Assembly (NCBI GenBank): GCA_965229095.1
Contig: OZ245855.1
Span: 3,348,001 to 3,412,000, forward strand
Origin: Taibaiella sp965229095
GTDB taxonomy: Bacteria; Bacteroidota; Bacteroidia; Chitinophagales; Chitinophagaceae
Reading direction: 5' to 3'
DNA: 64,000 nucleotides
Below the pieces are notes generated by a model. The model worked only from the letters and a program-made list of their open reading frames with translations. It made no database searches and had not been told where the DNA came from. Positions 1-9,971 of the stretch are shown piece after piece (the stretch's first letter is position 1; each line of letters starts with the position of its first letter). The position numbers and the translations under genes are program-made.

Positions 1-1060
1 CCGGTATGGCCTGAGCGTCCTTATAACAGGCGATCACTGCGGTAAGCTTATGCCGTATCTTGTCCTGTATCAGCTTCTTTTCGTACAGGGGGTAGGAATA
101 CTTCGCCTGCCAGTCTTTGGTTTGGACCAGGCCTTCTCCTAATGGAGTCTGGTTGCGCCAGCCCAACAGCGACTGCGCCAGAGAGGCATTACCATACCAT
201 TCTTTCAGGTCCCATTTCCGGTTAGGCATCGAGCCCCACTGCGGCTCCTGAGCGATCTGGAATACGGCGCGGATCTCTTCCACGATAGACCTCAGCGTTG
301 TTTTTTGCCCGCTGGCAATATTGATTGATCTGCCTCTTATCTTTTCGGCCGGTGCATTTGCCGCCAGCAAGGTAGCCCATACGGCATCGGCTACATAAAC
401 GAAGTCGCGCGAAATATCGGGCTGCACCAGTACCGGGTATTGCTGCTCCATGCCTTTCTGGATCAACTGGGGCACCAGCCTGTCCGGCTCTTCGTATGGC
501 CCATATATCGAATAATACCGGAGGTTGACTACCGGCATTTCCTTGAGTGTGCCGTAATAGCGTATAAGATAGGCCGCCGATATTTTGGTTACGGAATAGT
601 GGCTATTGGGCATCAGCGCGTCGTCTTCGGCCGGTTGCTCGCTATTGAGTCCGTACTCCGACGAGCTTCCGGCATGCACCACCGCCCTTATGTTATAGTT
701 GGAAGCTGCTTCCAGGATATGAAGCAGGCCCAGCATATTGGTCTTGTATATTTTTTCGACCACATCCTGCTTAGAGTAGGCGCCATAAGCCGCCAGGTCG
801 AATATGGTTTTGAAGCGGTACTTGTCGAAGAGTGCGGTTACTTTATCTTTTTGCGTGATATCGCATTGCAGGATTTTCGACTGGTCTATATCGTCGAGCC
901 GCCAGGGTACAAAAGGTTTGCTGGTAATGGCATACACATCGCTACGTTTGGCCAGAATAGCCCTGAAGAGGTTGGCGCCTATAAATCCGCCGGCCCCGAA
1001 TACTACGATCGGCCCTTCCAGCTTATCAATTTCCTGGTTAATCTGTACAGTTAAGTTCAC
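1..1060 (-). CDS. NAD-dependent epimerase/dehydratase fused to a GT2 glycosyltransferase (partial)
   Basis: Runs off the left edge; 353 codons are present. The N-terminal part is an extended short-chain dehydratase/epimerase: a Rossmann glycine motif GAGGFIG at residues 22-28, serines at 132-134 (GSSSEYG) and the YSVTK catalytic pair Tyr155/Lys159. Such enzymes convert nucleotide sugars. The last visible residues (LTAVIACYKDAQAIP) match the opening beta strand of family 2 glycosyltransferases, so the product is probably a bifunctional sugar-modifying and glycosyl-transferring protein. The start is a GTG (1058-1060) overlapping the upstream transketolase stop as GTGA, which suggests translational coupling. 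The exact sugar substrate cannot be told. The epimerase call is firm; the GT2 fusion rests on about 15 residues at the edge. Confidence 0.85.
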   Translation of the reverse strand, partial: MNLTVQINQEIDKLEGPIVVFGAGGFIGANLFRAILAKRSDVYAITSKPFVPWRLDDIDQSKILQCDITQKDKVTALFDKYRFKTIFDLAAYGAYSKQDVVEKIYKTNMLGLLHILEAASNYNIRAVVHAGSSSEYGLNSEQPAEDDALMPNSHYSVTKISAAYLIRYYGTLKEMPVVNLRYYSIYGPYEEPDRLVPQLIQKGMEQQYPVLVQPDISRDFVYVADAVWATLLAANAPAEKIRGRSINIASGQKTTLRSIVEEIRAVFQIAQEPQWGSMPNRKWDLKEWYGNASLAQSLLGWRNQTPLGEGLVQTKDWQAKYSYPLYEKKLIQDKIRHKLTAVIACYKDAQAIP

Positions 1061-1959
1061 TGGAGTATTGCTGCTATTTGGTTGTGTAAAAGCTCGCCTT
1101 GCAGGCCATTCAATTCCTGGTGCCATTGTTGGCTTCCATAACGACCATTGGGGTACCCCTTGGCATGCAGGCTACGCCATTGCAATGGAGTATCCAGTTC
1201 TGCGGCAAGTAATAAAGCAGCGATATGCTCGCCCAGTCCGCCGGCAGCATAATGCTCTTCTATCGTGATCACTTTACGCAAACGTTTTACGGATGCGATC
1301 AGTGCATCGGGAATATACAGCACCGGGAATATACCTACCACCCATATCTCCAATTGTTCCAGCAAGACGGGCGGCAGGCTCAAGAGGTTGGCTACCACAG
1401 GACCGGTACCGATCACCACAGCACCTTCTCCTTTTTGAATACATCTCCAGTCGGCGAAAGGCGCCAGGCCAGGCATGTCCTTGCCCTGGTTGAGCCTCAG
1501 GTAATTGGGCGATTTATCTTCGAGCATCATGGTTACGGCCTGCGCCACATCCTGCCCGGTAAAAGGGACATATACTTTCATATTGGGCAAAACCCGCATG
1601 GCGGCAATATCTTCCAGGTTGTGGTGGGTAGCGCCCATAATACCATATCCGTAACCGCCCCCGTTACCTACCAGCTTTACCGGCAGGTTGTGCAGACAGG
1701 CGTCATTTCTTATCTGTTCGTAGGGACGCAGGGTAACGAAAGGGGAAATGCTGTACACCCATGGGATAAACCCTTCGTGGGCCATAGCTGCCGCCATGGA
1801 AACCATATTCTGCTCTGCCACACCGGCATTGATAAAATGCGTTCCGAAGGTCTGCCTTACCTGCTCCAGCGCCATATAACCCAGGTCGCCGGTAATAAAT
1901 ACCTGGCCGGGCACAGAGCCGTGTTGTTCTATAATGGCTTGAGCAAACTCTATTCTCAT
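1057..1959 (-). CDS. Transketolase C-terminal subunit
   Basis: 300 residues, matching the pyrimidine-binding and C-terminal domains of split transketolases (about 300-320 aa in the family). Recognisable are the segment INAGVAEQNMVSMAAAMA near residues 42-59, whose Glu normally activates the thiamine diphosphate pyrimidine, and HHNLEDIAAMRVLPNM near 113-128. With the neighbouring N-terminal subunit (stop six bases upstream of this start) it should form an active ThDP enzyme that transfers two-carbon ketol units. Split transketolases occur in both central metabolism and polysaccharide loci. Placement directly before a sugar epimerase/glycosyltransferase, with a 4-base overlap, favours a role in making an unusual sugar; that role is inference. 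Confidence 0.9.
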   Translation of the reverse strand: MRIEFAQAIIEQHGSVPGQVFITGDLGYMALEQVRQTFGTHFINAGVAEQNMVSMAAAMAHEGFIPWVYSISPFVTLRPYEQIRNDACLHNLPVKLVGNGGGYGYGIMGATHHNLEDIAAMRVLPNMKVYVPFTGQDVAQAVTMMLEDKSPNYLRLNQGKDMPGLAPFADWRCIQKGEGAVVIGTGPVVANLLSLPPVLLEQLEIWVVGIFPVLYIPDALIASVKRLRKVITIEEHYAAGGLGEHIAALLLAAELDTPLQWRSLHAKGYPNGRYGSQQWHQELNGLQGELLHNQIAAILQ

Positions 1960-1965
1960 CGTATA

Positions 1966-2793
1966 TTAATTATTCTGCCTTGCGGTTTGTTCCAGGTATT
2001 GTTGTTCCAGTTGCAGCAGCATATCTTCATATTGCCGGTCTTTAAAGGGAAGATAGTGGCTGTCCATCGTATTCTGATGCGTTACCCAATCTTTTCCTTT
2101 TATGGTTTTGGCAATGATTGCCGTTGGTTTTTCACCCCGGTCTGCCTGTGCTTTTGCCTGGCGCCAGTCTTCGAAATCGTGGCCGTCTATTTCGATGCAA
2201 TCAAATTGAAAAGCGCGCAGCTTATCCGCCAGCGGGTCGAGATTCATTACGTCCTGCGTAGCGCCGAAGCCCTGGAAATTGTTTTTGTCGATGACCCAGG
2301 TCACGTTGCGCAACCTGTGGTGGGCTATAAACATAGCCGCCTCCCAGATACTGCCTTCGTTCAGCTCGCCGTCGGAGGTAACGCAGAAAATCCGGTGGTC
2401 GCTTTTTTTAAGCCTTTTGGCAAGGCCCAGCCCTGCTGCCAGCGACAGGCCGTGTCCCAGGCTGCCGGTAGCGAATGGTATTTTGCTGATCTTATTGGCA
2501 GGGGGGTGTGCCGCCAGGTAAGTACCGTTCTGGTAAAAGCTATCGATATCTTCGTCCGTAAGCAATCCTTTTTCGGCAAGCGAGCTGTATAATACCGCCG
2601 CAGCATGCCCTTTGGAGAGGATAAATTCATCTTCATCACCCATCCATTCAAAAAACAAAAAAGTAAGGATTTCGGCGGCAGATAATGAACTTCCGATGTG
2701 TCCGGCGCCCGCTTTGGCATACATGCCGAGAAAACGTTTCTTTATAGAAAACGCCCTTGAGTGCAAATCATTGAAATTCAATTTATTACCCAC
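1966..2793 (-). CDS. Transketolase N-terminal subunit
   Basis: 275 residues from the GTG at 2793. Family landmarks are the AGAGHIGSSLSAAEIL segment near the start, ILSKGHAA, GSLGHGLSLAAGLGLA, and the ThDP/Mg motif SDGELNEGS...DKNN (Ser in place of the usual Gly of GDG). The frame stays open to an ATG at 2931, but the extra 46 residues do not resemble the family, while a start at 2793 gives the usual length, so I chose GTG. Catalyses ketol transfer together with the C-terminal subunit encoded by the next gene. First gene of the leftward group; no clear promoter was found in 2794-3047. Confidence 0.88.
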   Translation of the reverse strand: MGNKLNFNDLHSRAFSIKKRFLGMYAKAGAGHIGSSLSAAEILTFLFFEWMGDEDEFILSKGHAAAVLYSSLAEKGLLTDEDIDSFYQNGTYLAAHPPANKISKIPFATGSLGHGLSLAAGLGLAKRLKKSDHRIFCVTSDGELNEGSIWEAAMFIAHHRLRNVTWVIDKNNFQGFGATQDVMNLDPLADKLRAFQFDCIEIDGHDFEDWRQAKAQADRGEKPTAIIAKTIKGKDWVTHQNTMDSHYLPFKDRQYEDMLLQLEQQYLEQTARQNN

Positions 2794-3047
2794 TATTAAG
2801 TTTTGATTTATCGCGGGCAAGTTAGAACTTTTATCTGAAAAAATGAAGACCAGGTGCGGATATAATGTAATAACATGCTGCCGACCTTTCTCCCTGTTGC
2901 TCTTGTGCTGCCACCCGGGTTTAAGGGCCACTCCGGCCGCAGTAAGCCTACCCAGTAAAAGTTCTTTTAATTAAAAAAATTTACCTTTAGAGGCAAAATC
3001 TGAATCCGCCCATTCTCCCGGAAACACAACCTGAAACAAATTGCAAT

Positions 3048-3830
3048 ATGAGTAAACTGAACGTTCTTTTGGTAGATGACGAACTGGAAGCATGCGAGAA
3101 CCTCCAAAACATTCTCCTGGAATACGTAGATAAAGATATTAATATACTTGGCTATGCCTATAATACCAACGAAGCGGAAGAAAAGATCATGAGCCTGCAT
3201 CCCGATGCCATTTTCCTGGATATCGAGATGCCGAACGAAAATGCCTTCCAGTTTCTCGAACGGTTCAGCACCATCAGCTTCGAGATTATATTTGTAACGG
3301 CTTATGACGAGTATGCCATCCGCGCTTTTAAACTGAACGCAGTAGACTATATTCTTAAGCCCATCAATATCGAAGACCTGAAGAAAGCGGTAGAAAAGCT
3401 CAAAGAAAGAGTTACCTACCGGAAAGTTATCAATATAAACGCCCGGGGCTATAACGAGTTGGCCCAACAGATCAACCTCGGAAAAAAACAATCGCAGATT
3501 ATACTGAGGGATAACAATACCTGGGAAACCCTCTCTTTTAAAAGCATCATCTATCTGAAAGCAATGGGCAGCTATTCCAAGATTTTTTACCTGCACCAGG
3601 GCGAAGAGCGGAATATACTGATGTCCCGTTCTATTTCGGAATACGAAGAACTGCTGCCCAAAGAAGCTTTTTTCAGGGTACACAGGTCTTATCTCGTCAA
3701 CTGTGATTATATCCAGAAACTAACCAAGGATGAAATTCCTTCAATTATTCTTACCGACAAATCGGTGTTGCCGGTGGGAAGAAGGCGATTCTCAGAGCTG
3801 GTGCTTTTTTTAAAGAATTACAACAAATAA
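3048..3830 (+). CDS. LytTR-family response regulator
   Basis: 260 residues. Receiver domain about 1-125: acidic pocket DDE at 10-12, phospho-acceptor Asp58 in FLDIEMPN, conserved Thr/Lys region ending in DYILKP with Lys104. The C-terminal LytTR DNA-binding domain (about 155-258) is recognised by YLKAMGSYSKIF, FFRVHRSYLVN and the ending GRRRFSELV. It is a transcription regulator phosphorylated by LytS-type sensors. The three genes downstream on the same strand encode exactly that sensor type, so this is very likely their shared partner. A one-mismatch promoter box TACCTTTA lies at 2982-2989. Confidence 0.92.
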   Translation: MSKLNVLLVDDELEACENLQNILLEYVDKDINILGYAYNTNEAEEKIMSLHPDAIFLDIEMPNENAFQFLERFSTISFEIIFVTAYDEYAIRAFKLNAVDYILKPINIEDLKKAVEKLKERVTYRKVININARGYNELAQQINLGKKQSQIILRDNNTWETLSFKSIIYLKAMGSYSKIFYLHQGEERNILMSRSISEYEELLPKEAFFRVHRSYLVNCDYIQKLTKDEIPSIILTDKSVLPVGRRRFSELVLFLKNYNK

Positions 3831-3973
3831 CATCCCTGATCATTTAACGCGACACTTGCTACTGCCGGTTTACATGCCACATGCCGATTGCTGTCGCGAT
3901 TTCGTAGCCCTGCAACAGCCGGAAATGGCTTATTTTCGGTATCATTTGCGAGGCGTTTTGCCTGAGGCTTATT

Positions 3974-6904
3974 ATGCGTAAACTGTTCCATATCTTATTG
4001 CTGCTGCTTATCCGGGCTATTCCCGGACCGGCACAATCTATCCCCACCATATGGTACACTGCCGAGAATGGTCTGCCCTCCAATACGGTTTATTCCATTA
4101 CCCGGGATTCAAAAGGTTATCTGTGGTTTAGTACGGATAAAGGGGTAAGCAGGTATAACGGGAAAGAGTTTAAATCGTTCAGCACCTTCGATGGCCTTGC
4201 GGACAACGAGGTGTTCTCGGTTAAGGAAGATTTTGAAGGGAGACTATGGTTCAATAGCTTCAGTGGCAAGCTGTGCTATTTAAAAGACGGGGGTTTCCAT
4301 ACAGATCAAAATACGCCCTGGCTCAAACTTCCGGCCGTGTCGCCGAGTACCCGCTTTATCCTGGAGCGGGACAGCAGCATTACCTTATCCTTCCAAAATC
4401 CATACTGGTTTGCCAGTATTAAAGGCAATACCTGCCGCATTTATAAAATTCCCCGCACAGTTTTGGGAGAGCCTCCACTTTCTTGTGCCATGAGGGCCCC
4501 CGGCCAATATGACCTGATCTATCCCGATGTTATAGCCACCATCGACACCAACGGAAAAAACCTTTCCATCAGGAAGTTCAAAGGAGGATGGACCTATTCC
4601 CCTACGGGCAATCACAATAAGACCGGCGAAGTAGGATACTACGCGACCACTGACGGATTGTATGATTTGCAGGAAAGGCTGGTTTTCCCGTTGAAAAGAA
4701 ACCTGTATACAGCGCCGGCCAATTGCAATTTAATCGCGGATGGCCATGTCTTTATCGGCATCAAAGACCGCCTGGCCATCGACGATAATACGGATATCAT
4801 GACGGGCCAACGAGTGACCTTTATCACGAAAGATACTGCAGGCAATTTCTGGGTGTCGACCAAAGGCAAGGGTGCTTTTAATTTCAGTAAGCATTTCCGG
4901 CAAATCACCACCTATGCGCAACGGTACCAGGGCCAGGTATTGTATGCAACCGCTTATGGCGATGCCCTTTTGTTTGTAGACGACAAAGCGATGCTCCACG
5001 AATTTAAAGAAGGCAGGCTAAAGACCCTTACGGCGCATAAGACGACAGATGGCTATTTTGCAAGATCCAATTTCCTTATCGACCGCTTCCGGAATTTCTT
5101 CCAGTTGTATCCCGGTAAAAGCTTCGCCCTGCTACGGCAAGGTAATGGTTCGATGAGAAGCGTTAGCATTGCTCCCTTTGGGGTTGTAAGAGCCGTAGGA
5201 TCTTTTAAAGAAATCCTCTCCCTGGGCAATACTGTATACCTGGTAACAGCAAATTCCATATTTACACTAGATTACAGAACGCTGGCACAAGCGACAGTAG
5301 TCAATCCCGAGCTGCTGATAGAAAATAAAAATTTAAACAGGATCTTTTCCAGAGCCGTCAATAACCGTGATTCCAGCCTATGGTTTTCCCGTACGGATGG
5401 TATTTTCAAAACATCGGGGAACAAGGTCTTCAAGCAAGCGCAGTTCCGCAACATCATTTTACGCCAGTTTTACTTTTTCGGGCAGTATATGGTAGGCTTT
5501 ACGGATGCCAATCATTTACTGGTAAGCAACAACTATGAAAGCCGGCCGGTTACCGATACCATAAAGGAGCCCAACTGTATCTGGGAAAATATCTATGTTA
5601 TAGATGAACATCATTGCCTGATCAGTACCAATAACTATTACCGTCTGCTCACCTTCTATCCCGCTTCGACCGGAGGCAAACCCAGGTTCAGCTTACAAAC
5701 GATAGAAAATCCTTTTATTCCCCGGCAAACGGATTGTATTGCTATGGACTCCGCCAATTGCTATTTCTTCAAAGGGGGCGATATTACCCGTGTGGCTATG
5801 CCCATTCTCTTTGAACAATCACTTCCCCCTATCCCGGTTTTCTCTGCGCTTGAAGCACAGGGCAAAAGCTACCCGATAGCGCCCCTGGTCACGCTCTCTT
5901 ACGCTGCATCAAAAAATGTTACTATCTCCTTCGACAATATTGTGTTCGGCAGCAAAGAGGTGGTCTGCGAGTATTCCATCTCCACAAACGGGCAGGAGGA
6001 ATGGACAAAAATTACTGGCAATTCTATTAACCTGAGTACGCCGGGATATGGCCCCCATCTTATACAGATAAGGTCCAGAGCGCTTTCCGGCAATTATTCC
6101 CAACCTGCCGTATTGACCCTAAATATATTAAAGCCTTTCTGGGCCACCTGGTGGTTTGTGCTTATCGCTATCCTCACGTTGATAACCCTGGTATGGTTGA
6201 GCATAGCTATAGTGAGCAGGTACCGGCTCCGTAAAAAACAGAGAGAGCATGAAGCCGACATGAAATACCAGCAGTCGGAATACAAAGCCCTCAATGCATT
6301 GATGAACCCGCATTTCATCTTCAACAGCCTTAACAATATCCAAGGCCTTATCAATAAAGATGAGAAAAGAGTGGCCAACGAGTACCTGGTTATTTTCTCC
6401 GATCTGATACGCCAGAATATGAGTAATGTTTCAAAGGGGTTCATTACGTTGCAGCAGGAACTCAATCTTATCGAAAACTACCTTACCCTGGAAAAGCTGA
6501 GATTTAAAGAATTGATCAATTACGAGATAAAAGTGGAAGCGGATGTAGAGACCGAAGACATCAGGATACCGCCGCTAATGGCGCAGCCTCTTGTTGAGAA
6601 TGCAGTAAAACATGGCCTGCTGCCCAAACAATCTATCGAAAGCATGGTGCGTATCCATATCTTTGAAAAAGACAACCTGCTGTACCTGGAGATAACGGAC
6701 AATGGTATTGGCCTTGCGCGATCGCTGCAAAGCAAGAATAAGCTGTATGAGTCATTCGGATTGGTCAACCTGAAAAAAAGAACGGAGCATCTGAAAAAGA
6801 TACAGCAACGGGAAATAAATATTGTAGTACATGAAATTGAAGATGCCGAAGGGAACAGTATGGGGACCAGGGCACTGATTACAATGGAACTTGAAAATGC
6901 ATAG
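3974..6904 (+). CDS. Sensor histidine kinase with N-terminal propeller repeats (paralog 1)
   Basis: 976 residues. Signal peptide 1-20 (ending PAQS), two clear two-component propeller repeats at about 28-125 (GLPSNTVYSITRDSKGYLWF), a long extracytoplasmic region with further weak blades, a Y_Y_Y-like beta-sandwich around 640-715, one transmembrane helix at about 722-750, then a LytS-type His_kinase domain with His780 in NPHFIFNSLNNIQ, and a HATPase domain with N-box QPLVENAVKHG and G-box DNGIGL. It should sense a periplasmic signal and phosphorylate the LytTR regulator encoded upstream (143-base gap). In the kinase half it is clearly less similar to paralogs 2 and 3 than those are to each other. 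Confidence 0.9.
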   Translation: MRKLFHILLLLLIRAIPGPAQSIPTIWYTAENGLPSNTVYSITRDSKGYLWFSTDKGVSRYNGKEFKSFSTFDGLADNEVFSVKEDFEGRLWFNSFSGKLCYLKDGGFHTDQNTPWLKLPAVSPSTRFILERDSSITLSFQNPYWFASIKGNTCRIYKIPRTVLGEPPLSCAMRAPGQYDLIYPDVIATIDTNGKNLSIRKFKGGWTYSPTGNHNKTGEVGYYATTDGLYDLQERLVFPLKRNLYTAPANCNLIADGHVFIGIKDRLAIDDNTDIMTGQRVTFITKDTAGNFWVSTKGKGAFNFSKHFRQITTYAQRYQGQVLYATAYGDALLFVDDKAMLHEFKEGRLKTLTAHKTTDGYFARSNFLIDRFRNFFQLYPGKSFALLRQGNGSMRSVSIAPFGVVRAVGSFKEILSLGNTVYLVTANSIFTLDYRTLAQATVVNPELLIENKNLNRIFSRAVNNRDSSLWFSRTDGIFKTSGNKVFKQAQFRNIILRQFYFFGQYMVGFTDANHLLVSNNYESRPVTDTIKEPNCIWENIYVIDEHHCLISTNNYYRLLTFYPASTGGKPRFSLQTIENPFIPRQTDCIAMDSANCYFFKGGDITRVAMPILFEQSLPPIPVFSALEAQGKSYPIAPLVTLSYAASKNVTISFDNIVFGSKEVVCEYSISTNGQEEWTKITGNSINLSTPGYGPHLIQIRSRALSGNYSQPAVLTLNILKPFWATWWFVLIAILTLITLVWLSIAIVSRYRLRKKQREHEADMKYQQSEYKALNALMNPHFIFNSLNNIQGLINKDEKRVANEYLVIFSDLIRQNMSNVSKGFITLQQELNLIENYLTLEKLRFKELINYEIKVEADVETEDIRIPPLMAQPLVENAVKHGLLPKQSIESMVRIHIFEKDNLLYLEITDNGIGLARSLQSKNKLYESFGLVNLKKRTEHLKKIQQREINIVVHEIEDAEGNSMGTRALITMELENA

Positions 6905-6951
6905 TGCCACTGGATTAGTTACAGCCCCCCACCCCGATCAATAAATGCCAC

Positions 6952-9915
6952 ATGAAGTCTCGATCACCTTTTTACATCTCTAGCTTGTTATTATTACTGA
7001 CGGTATTTTACAAACCGCCGGTAGTACGCTCACAATCGGTACCACTCATACAATACAAGAAAGAACAGGGCCTGCCTTCAGATGTCGTGTATTCCATTAT
7101 CCGCGACCGGAGCGGCTATTTATGGCTGGGAACCGACAAAGGCCTGTGCCGGTTTAACGGGTATTCCTTCAAAACATTCACTACACTTGACGGCCTTCCC
7201 GACAATGAGGTATTCAGTTGTGCAGAAGATATCCAGGGCAGGCTATGGTTAGTCACCTTTAAGGGCGATCTCTGTTTTTTAGAAGACAATGTATTTCACA
7301 CAGCAGCCAATACACCCTGGTTGAAACTACCACCATCCAGCGACCATTTTTTTTCACAGATAGTACCAGAAGCCGATAGCAGCTTTAGCATGGTATCCAG
7401 CAACGGCATGTCTTTCATCAATGTAAAAGACAGCCTGGTTAAATTGTATGATGCCAACAAAATTTTCGCAAAAATAGACTCCCGCATTGTTCATATAAAA
7501 AAATTAAGTCCCGACCGCTTTTGTTTATACACCAATTCTTTCCAGATAATTACAGACTCATCGCTTAATCTGCTGAGTAAAAAAGCGGCCTCCTATAGCT
7601 TGGGATATTCGGGCAGGCAATTCTTTCTCCTGAACGAAAAAGGGATATGGGACATTAACGATCACCTGCTGTTGGATGCCGGCAGTACCGGACATTATAA
7701 ATGGTGGAATAACCACCCTGTATTTTTCCTGGACAAAAACCGTTTCTGGATAGGCAAAAAAACAGACCTGTACCTGAATAACCAGAGCATATTCCAGGGA
7801 AGAAGCAAACCAATTACTTATATAGAGCGGGATATCTTTGGTAATTACTGGATAGGCTCCAGAGGCGATGGCATTTATAAGATCAGCAGGTTTTTCGATG
7901 GGATACAAGTCTTACGCAATGCTTATCTCAGTCAGGTAGTCTCCGCCGAGAGGATTAAGGGAACTGTATATTTCATCACAGAATCCGGCCAGGTCAACAC
8001 CTTTGCTTCCGGCACAGTAAAAAAGATTGCTCAGCTTACCCGGAGACGAGAGACCCAGCTTACCCCCGACAATTTGTATATATCGGACCAAGGGGAAATA
8101 CTCCAGGTATTTGATGGCCAGGGCACCTGCCTGATACCGGATATTACCAGGACTGCCCATCCGGCCTGCTATACGCTCAGCTTCCCTTCTGTTGCCGATG
8201 CAAGAGGCGCCAAGGCAATAATTCCAGGCAAAGAACATCTATACATCTTCACTATGTATGATATCGCCAGGATAGATATCCGGGATATAATCAAAACACG
8301 CCAGATCAAGCAGGATTTCTTGCTCAACATGGGCCCGAGAGGCTCTAAAAGAATATATGCTAAAGCTATAGATCCCCAAACTAACGATATCTGGTATTCC
8401 AGGAAAGATGGGGTTTATAAGATGGCAAACAGAGTTCCTTATTTGCAAAAGCAGTTGTCTCCTTTCAATTTCAGGCAGTTTGAGTTTTATGGGTCTTACC
8501 TGGTAGGCATCACGGACAATAGCAAACTTATCATCATCAACAGCGCCGATAAAAGCGCTAAATGGGATAGTACACAAAGCAACAATTCTGTATGGGAACA
8601 TATTTACCGTATAGACGAACGACATGCTATTATCAGTACCAATAACTATTACCGGCTCCTTACACTTTATCCGGCCCAGCCTTCAGGAGCTCCCCGGTAC
8701 GCGCTGAAGACCATAGAAACTTCGGCTATCCCTCAAGAGGCAGAATATATTCTCGCTGACCCGGATACCTGTCTTTTTTTTAAAGAGGGCACCATTACAA
8801 AAGTCGAGACCCGTCTACTTTTTGAACAAATCCCTCCTCCAAAACCGTTGTTCTCTTCGTTTAAAGCTACGGGTAAGTCTTACCCGCTAAGGCCGCGCAT
8901 CACTATCCCCTACAGCGAGTCTAAAAACATCAACCTCATTTTTGACAACATTGCGCTCAATGGGAATGATATAACCTGTGAATATTCGATCTCAAAAGAG
9001 GGTAAAGAAGACTGGCTCGCTATTACCGGTAACGAGATCAATCTCAATACGCCCGGTTTTGGCGACTACACCATTAAGATAAGATCCAAAACCATTTCCA
9101 GCAATTATTCAAAGCCTGCCATCATTCACCTCACCATATTAAAACCTTTCTGGGCCACCTGGTGGTTCATCACACTGGCCATCCTGCTCCTCATTGCCCT
9201 GGTTTGGGCCATCGTGCTTATTGCCATATGGTATAGGCTTCGCAAAAAACAAAAAGAGCATGATGCCGATATGAAATACCAGCAGTCGGAGTACAAAGCC
9301 CTCAACGCTCTTATGAACCCACATTTCATCTTCAACAGCCTTAACAATATACAGGGGCTCATCAATAAGGATGAAAAAAGGGTGGCTAACGAATACCTCG
9401 TCATCTTCTCCGACCTGGTACGCCAGAACATGAACAATATTTCAAAAGGCTTTATCACCCTGCAACAGGAACTGAACCTGGTCGAAAATTACCTTACCCT
9501 CGAAAAGCTAAGGTTCAAAGACCTCGTCAATTATGAAATACAGGTAGCAGACGATGTGGAGACAGAAGACATTATGATACCACCGCTGATGATACAACCC
9601 CTTGTGGAGAATGCCGTAAAACACGGCCTGCTCCCCAAACAGTCTACTGAGAATATGGTACGCATCCATGTCTTCGAAAGGGACGACCTGTTGTATGTCG
9701 AGATAACGGATAATGGCGTAGGATTGTTACAATCCCTGAAGAACAAGAACAAATTGCATGAGTCCTTCGGCTTGGTCAACCTGAAGAAAAGGACGGAACA
9801 CCTGAAGAAAATACAACAGCAGGAAATGAATATTGAGATAAAAGAAATAATTGACGGGGAAGGGCACAGCAAAGGGACGAGGGCCTTAATTACGATGGTG
9901 CTGGATAATGTTTAA
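6952..9915 (+). CDS. Sensor histidine kinase with N-terminal propeller repeats (paralog 2)
   Basis: 987 residues with the same order as paralog 1: signal peptide, two propeller repeats (GLPSDVVYSIIRDRSGYLWLG), a long sensory region, Y_Y_Y-like domain, a single membrane helix (ILKPFWATWWF...), His_kinase domain with phospho-acceptor His791, and HATPase N-box QPLVENAVKHG. It begins 47 bases after paralog 1 and is followed after 56 bases by paralog 3, suggesting one transcript. Its sensory half is diverged from paralog 3, but the stretch from about 8925 to 9710 is nearly identical at DNA level to 11951-12736 of paralog 3. This pattern suggests gene conversion that keeps the signalling half uniform. 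Confidence 0.9.
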   Translation: MKSRSPFYISSLLLLLTVFYKPPVVRSQSVPLIQYKKEQGLPSDVVYSIIRDRSGYLWLGTDKGLCRFNGYSFKTFTTLDGLPDNEVFSCAEDIQGRLWLVTFKGDLCFLEDNVFHTAANTPWLKLPPSSDHFFSQIVPEADSSFSMVSSNGMSFINVKDSLVKLYDANKIFAKIDSRIVHIKKLSPDRFCLYTNSFQIITDSSLNLLSKKAASYSLGYSGRQFFLLNEKGIWDINDHLLLDAGSTGHYKWWNNHPVFFLDKNRFWIGKKTDLYLNNQSIFQGRSKPITYIERDIFGNYWIGSRGDGIYKISRFFDGIQVLRNAYLSQVVSAERIKGTVYFITESGQVNTFASGTVKKIAQLTRRRETQLTPDNLYISDQGEILQVFDGQGTCLIPDITRTAHPACYTLSFPSVADARGAKAIIPGKEHLYIFTMYDIARIDIRDIIKTRQIKQDFLLNMGPRGSKRIYAKAIDPQTNDIWYSRKDGVYKMANRVPYLQKQLSPFNFRQFEFYGSYLVGITDNSKLIIINSADKSAKWDSTQSNNSVWEHIYRIDERHAIISTNNYYRLLTLYPAQPSGAPRYALKTIETSAIPQEAEYILADPDTCLFFKEGTITKVETRLLFEQIPPPKPLFSSFKATGKSYPLRPRITIPYSESKNINLIFDNIALNGNDITCEYSISKEGKEDWLAITGNEINLNTPGFGDYTIKIRSKTISSNYSKPAIIHLTILKPFWATWWFITLAILLLIALVWAIVLIAIWYRLRKKQKEHDADMKYQQSEYKALNALMNPHFIFNSLNNIQGLINKDEKRVANEYLVIFSDLVRQNMNNISKGFITLQQELNLVENYLTLEKLRFKDLVNYEIQVADDVETEDIMIPPLMIQPLVENAVKHGLLPKQSTENMVRIHVFERDDLLYVEITDNGVGLLQSLKNKNKLHESFGLVNLKKRTEHLKKIQQQEMNIEIKEIIDGEGHSKGTRALITMVLDNV

Positions 9916-9971
9916 AAAGAACCGGATAGACGAAGCTATGCGCCGGGTACACCATCCCAATCAATCACACC

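Noticed and set aside
2794..2931. N-terminal extension of the transketolase N subunit from ATG 2931
   Set aside because: 46 extra residues show no family similarity; GTG 2793 gives the expected length.
3848..3898. CGCGACA...TGTCGCG pairing between LytTR gene and first sensor
   Set aside because: Only seven pairs around a 37-base loop and no T tract; may be chance, so not called a terminator or riboswitch.
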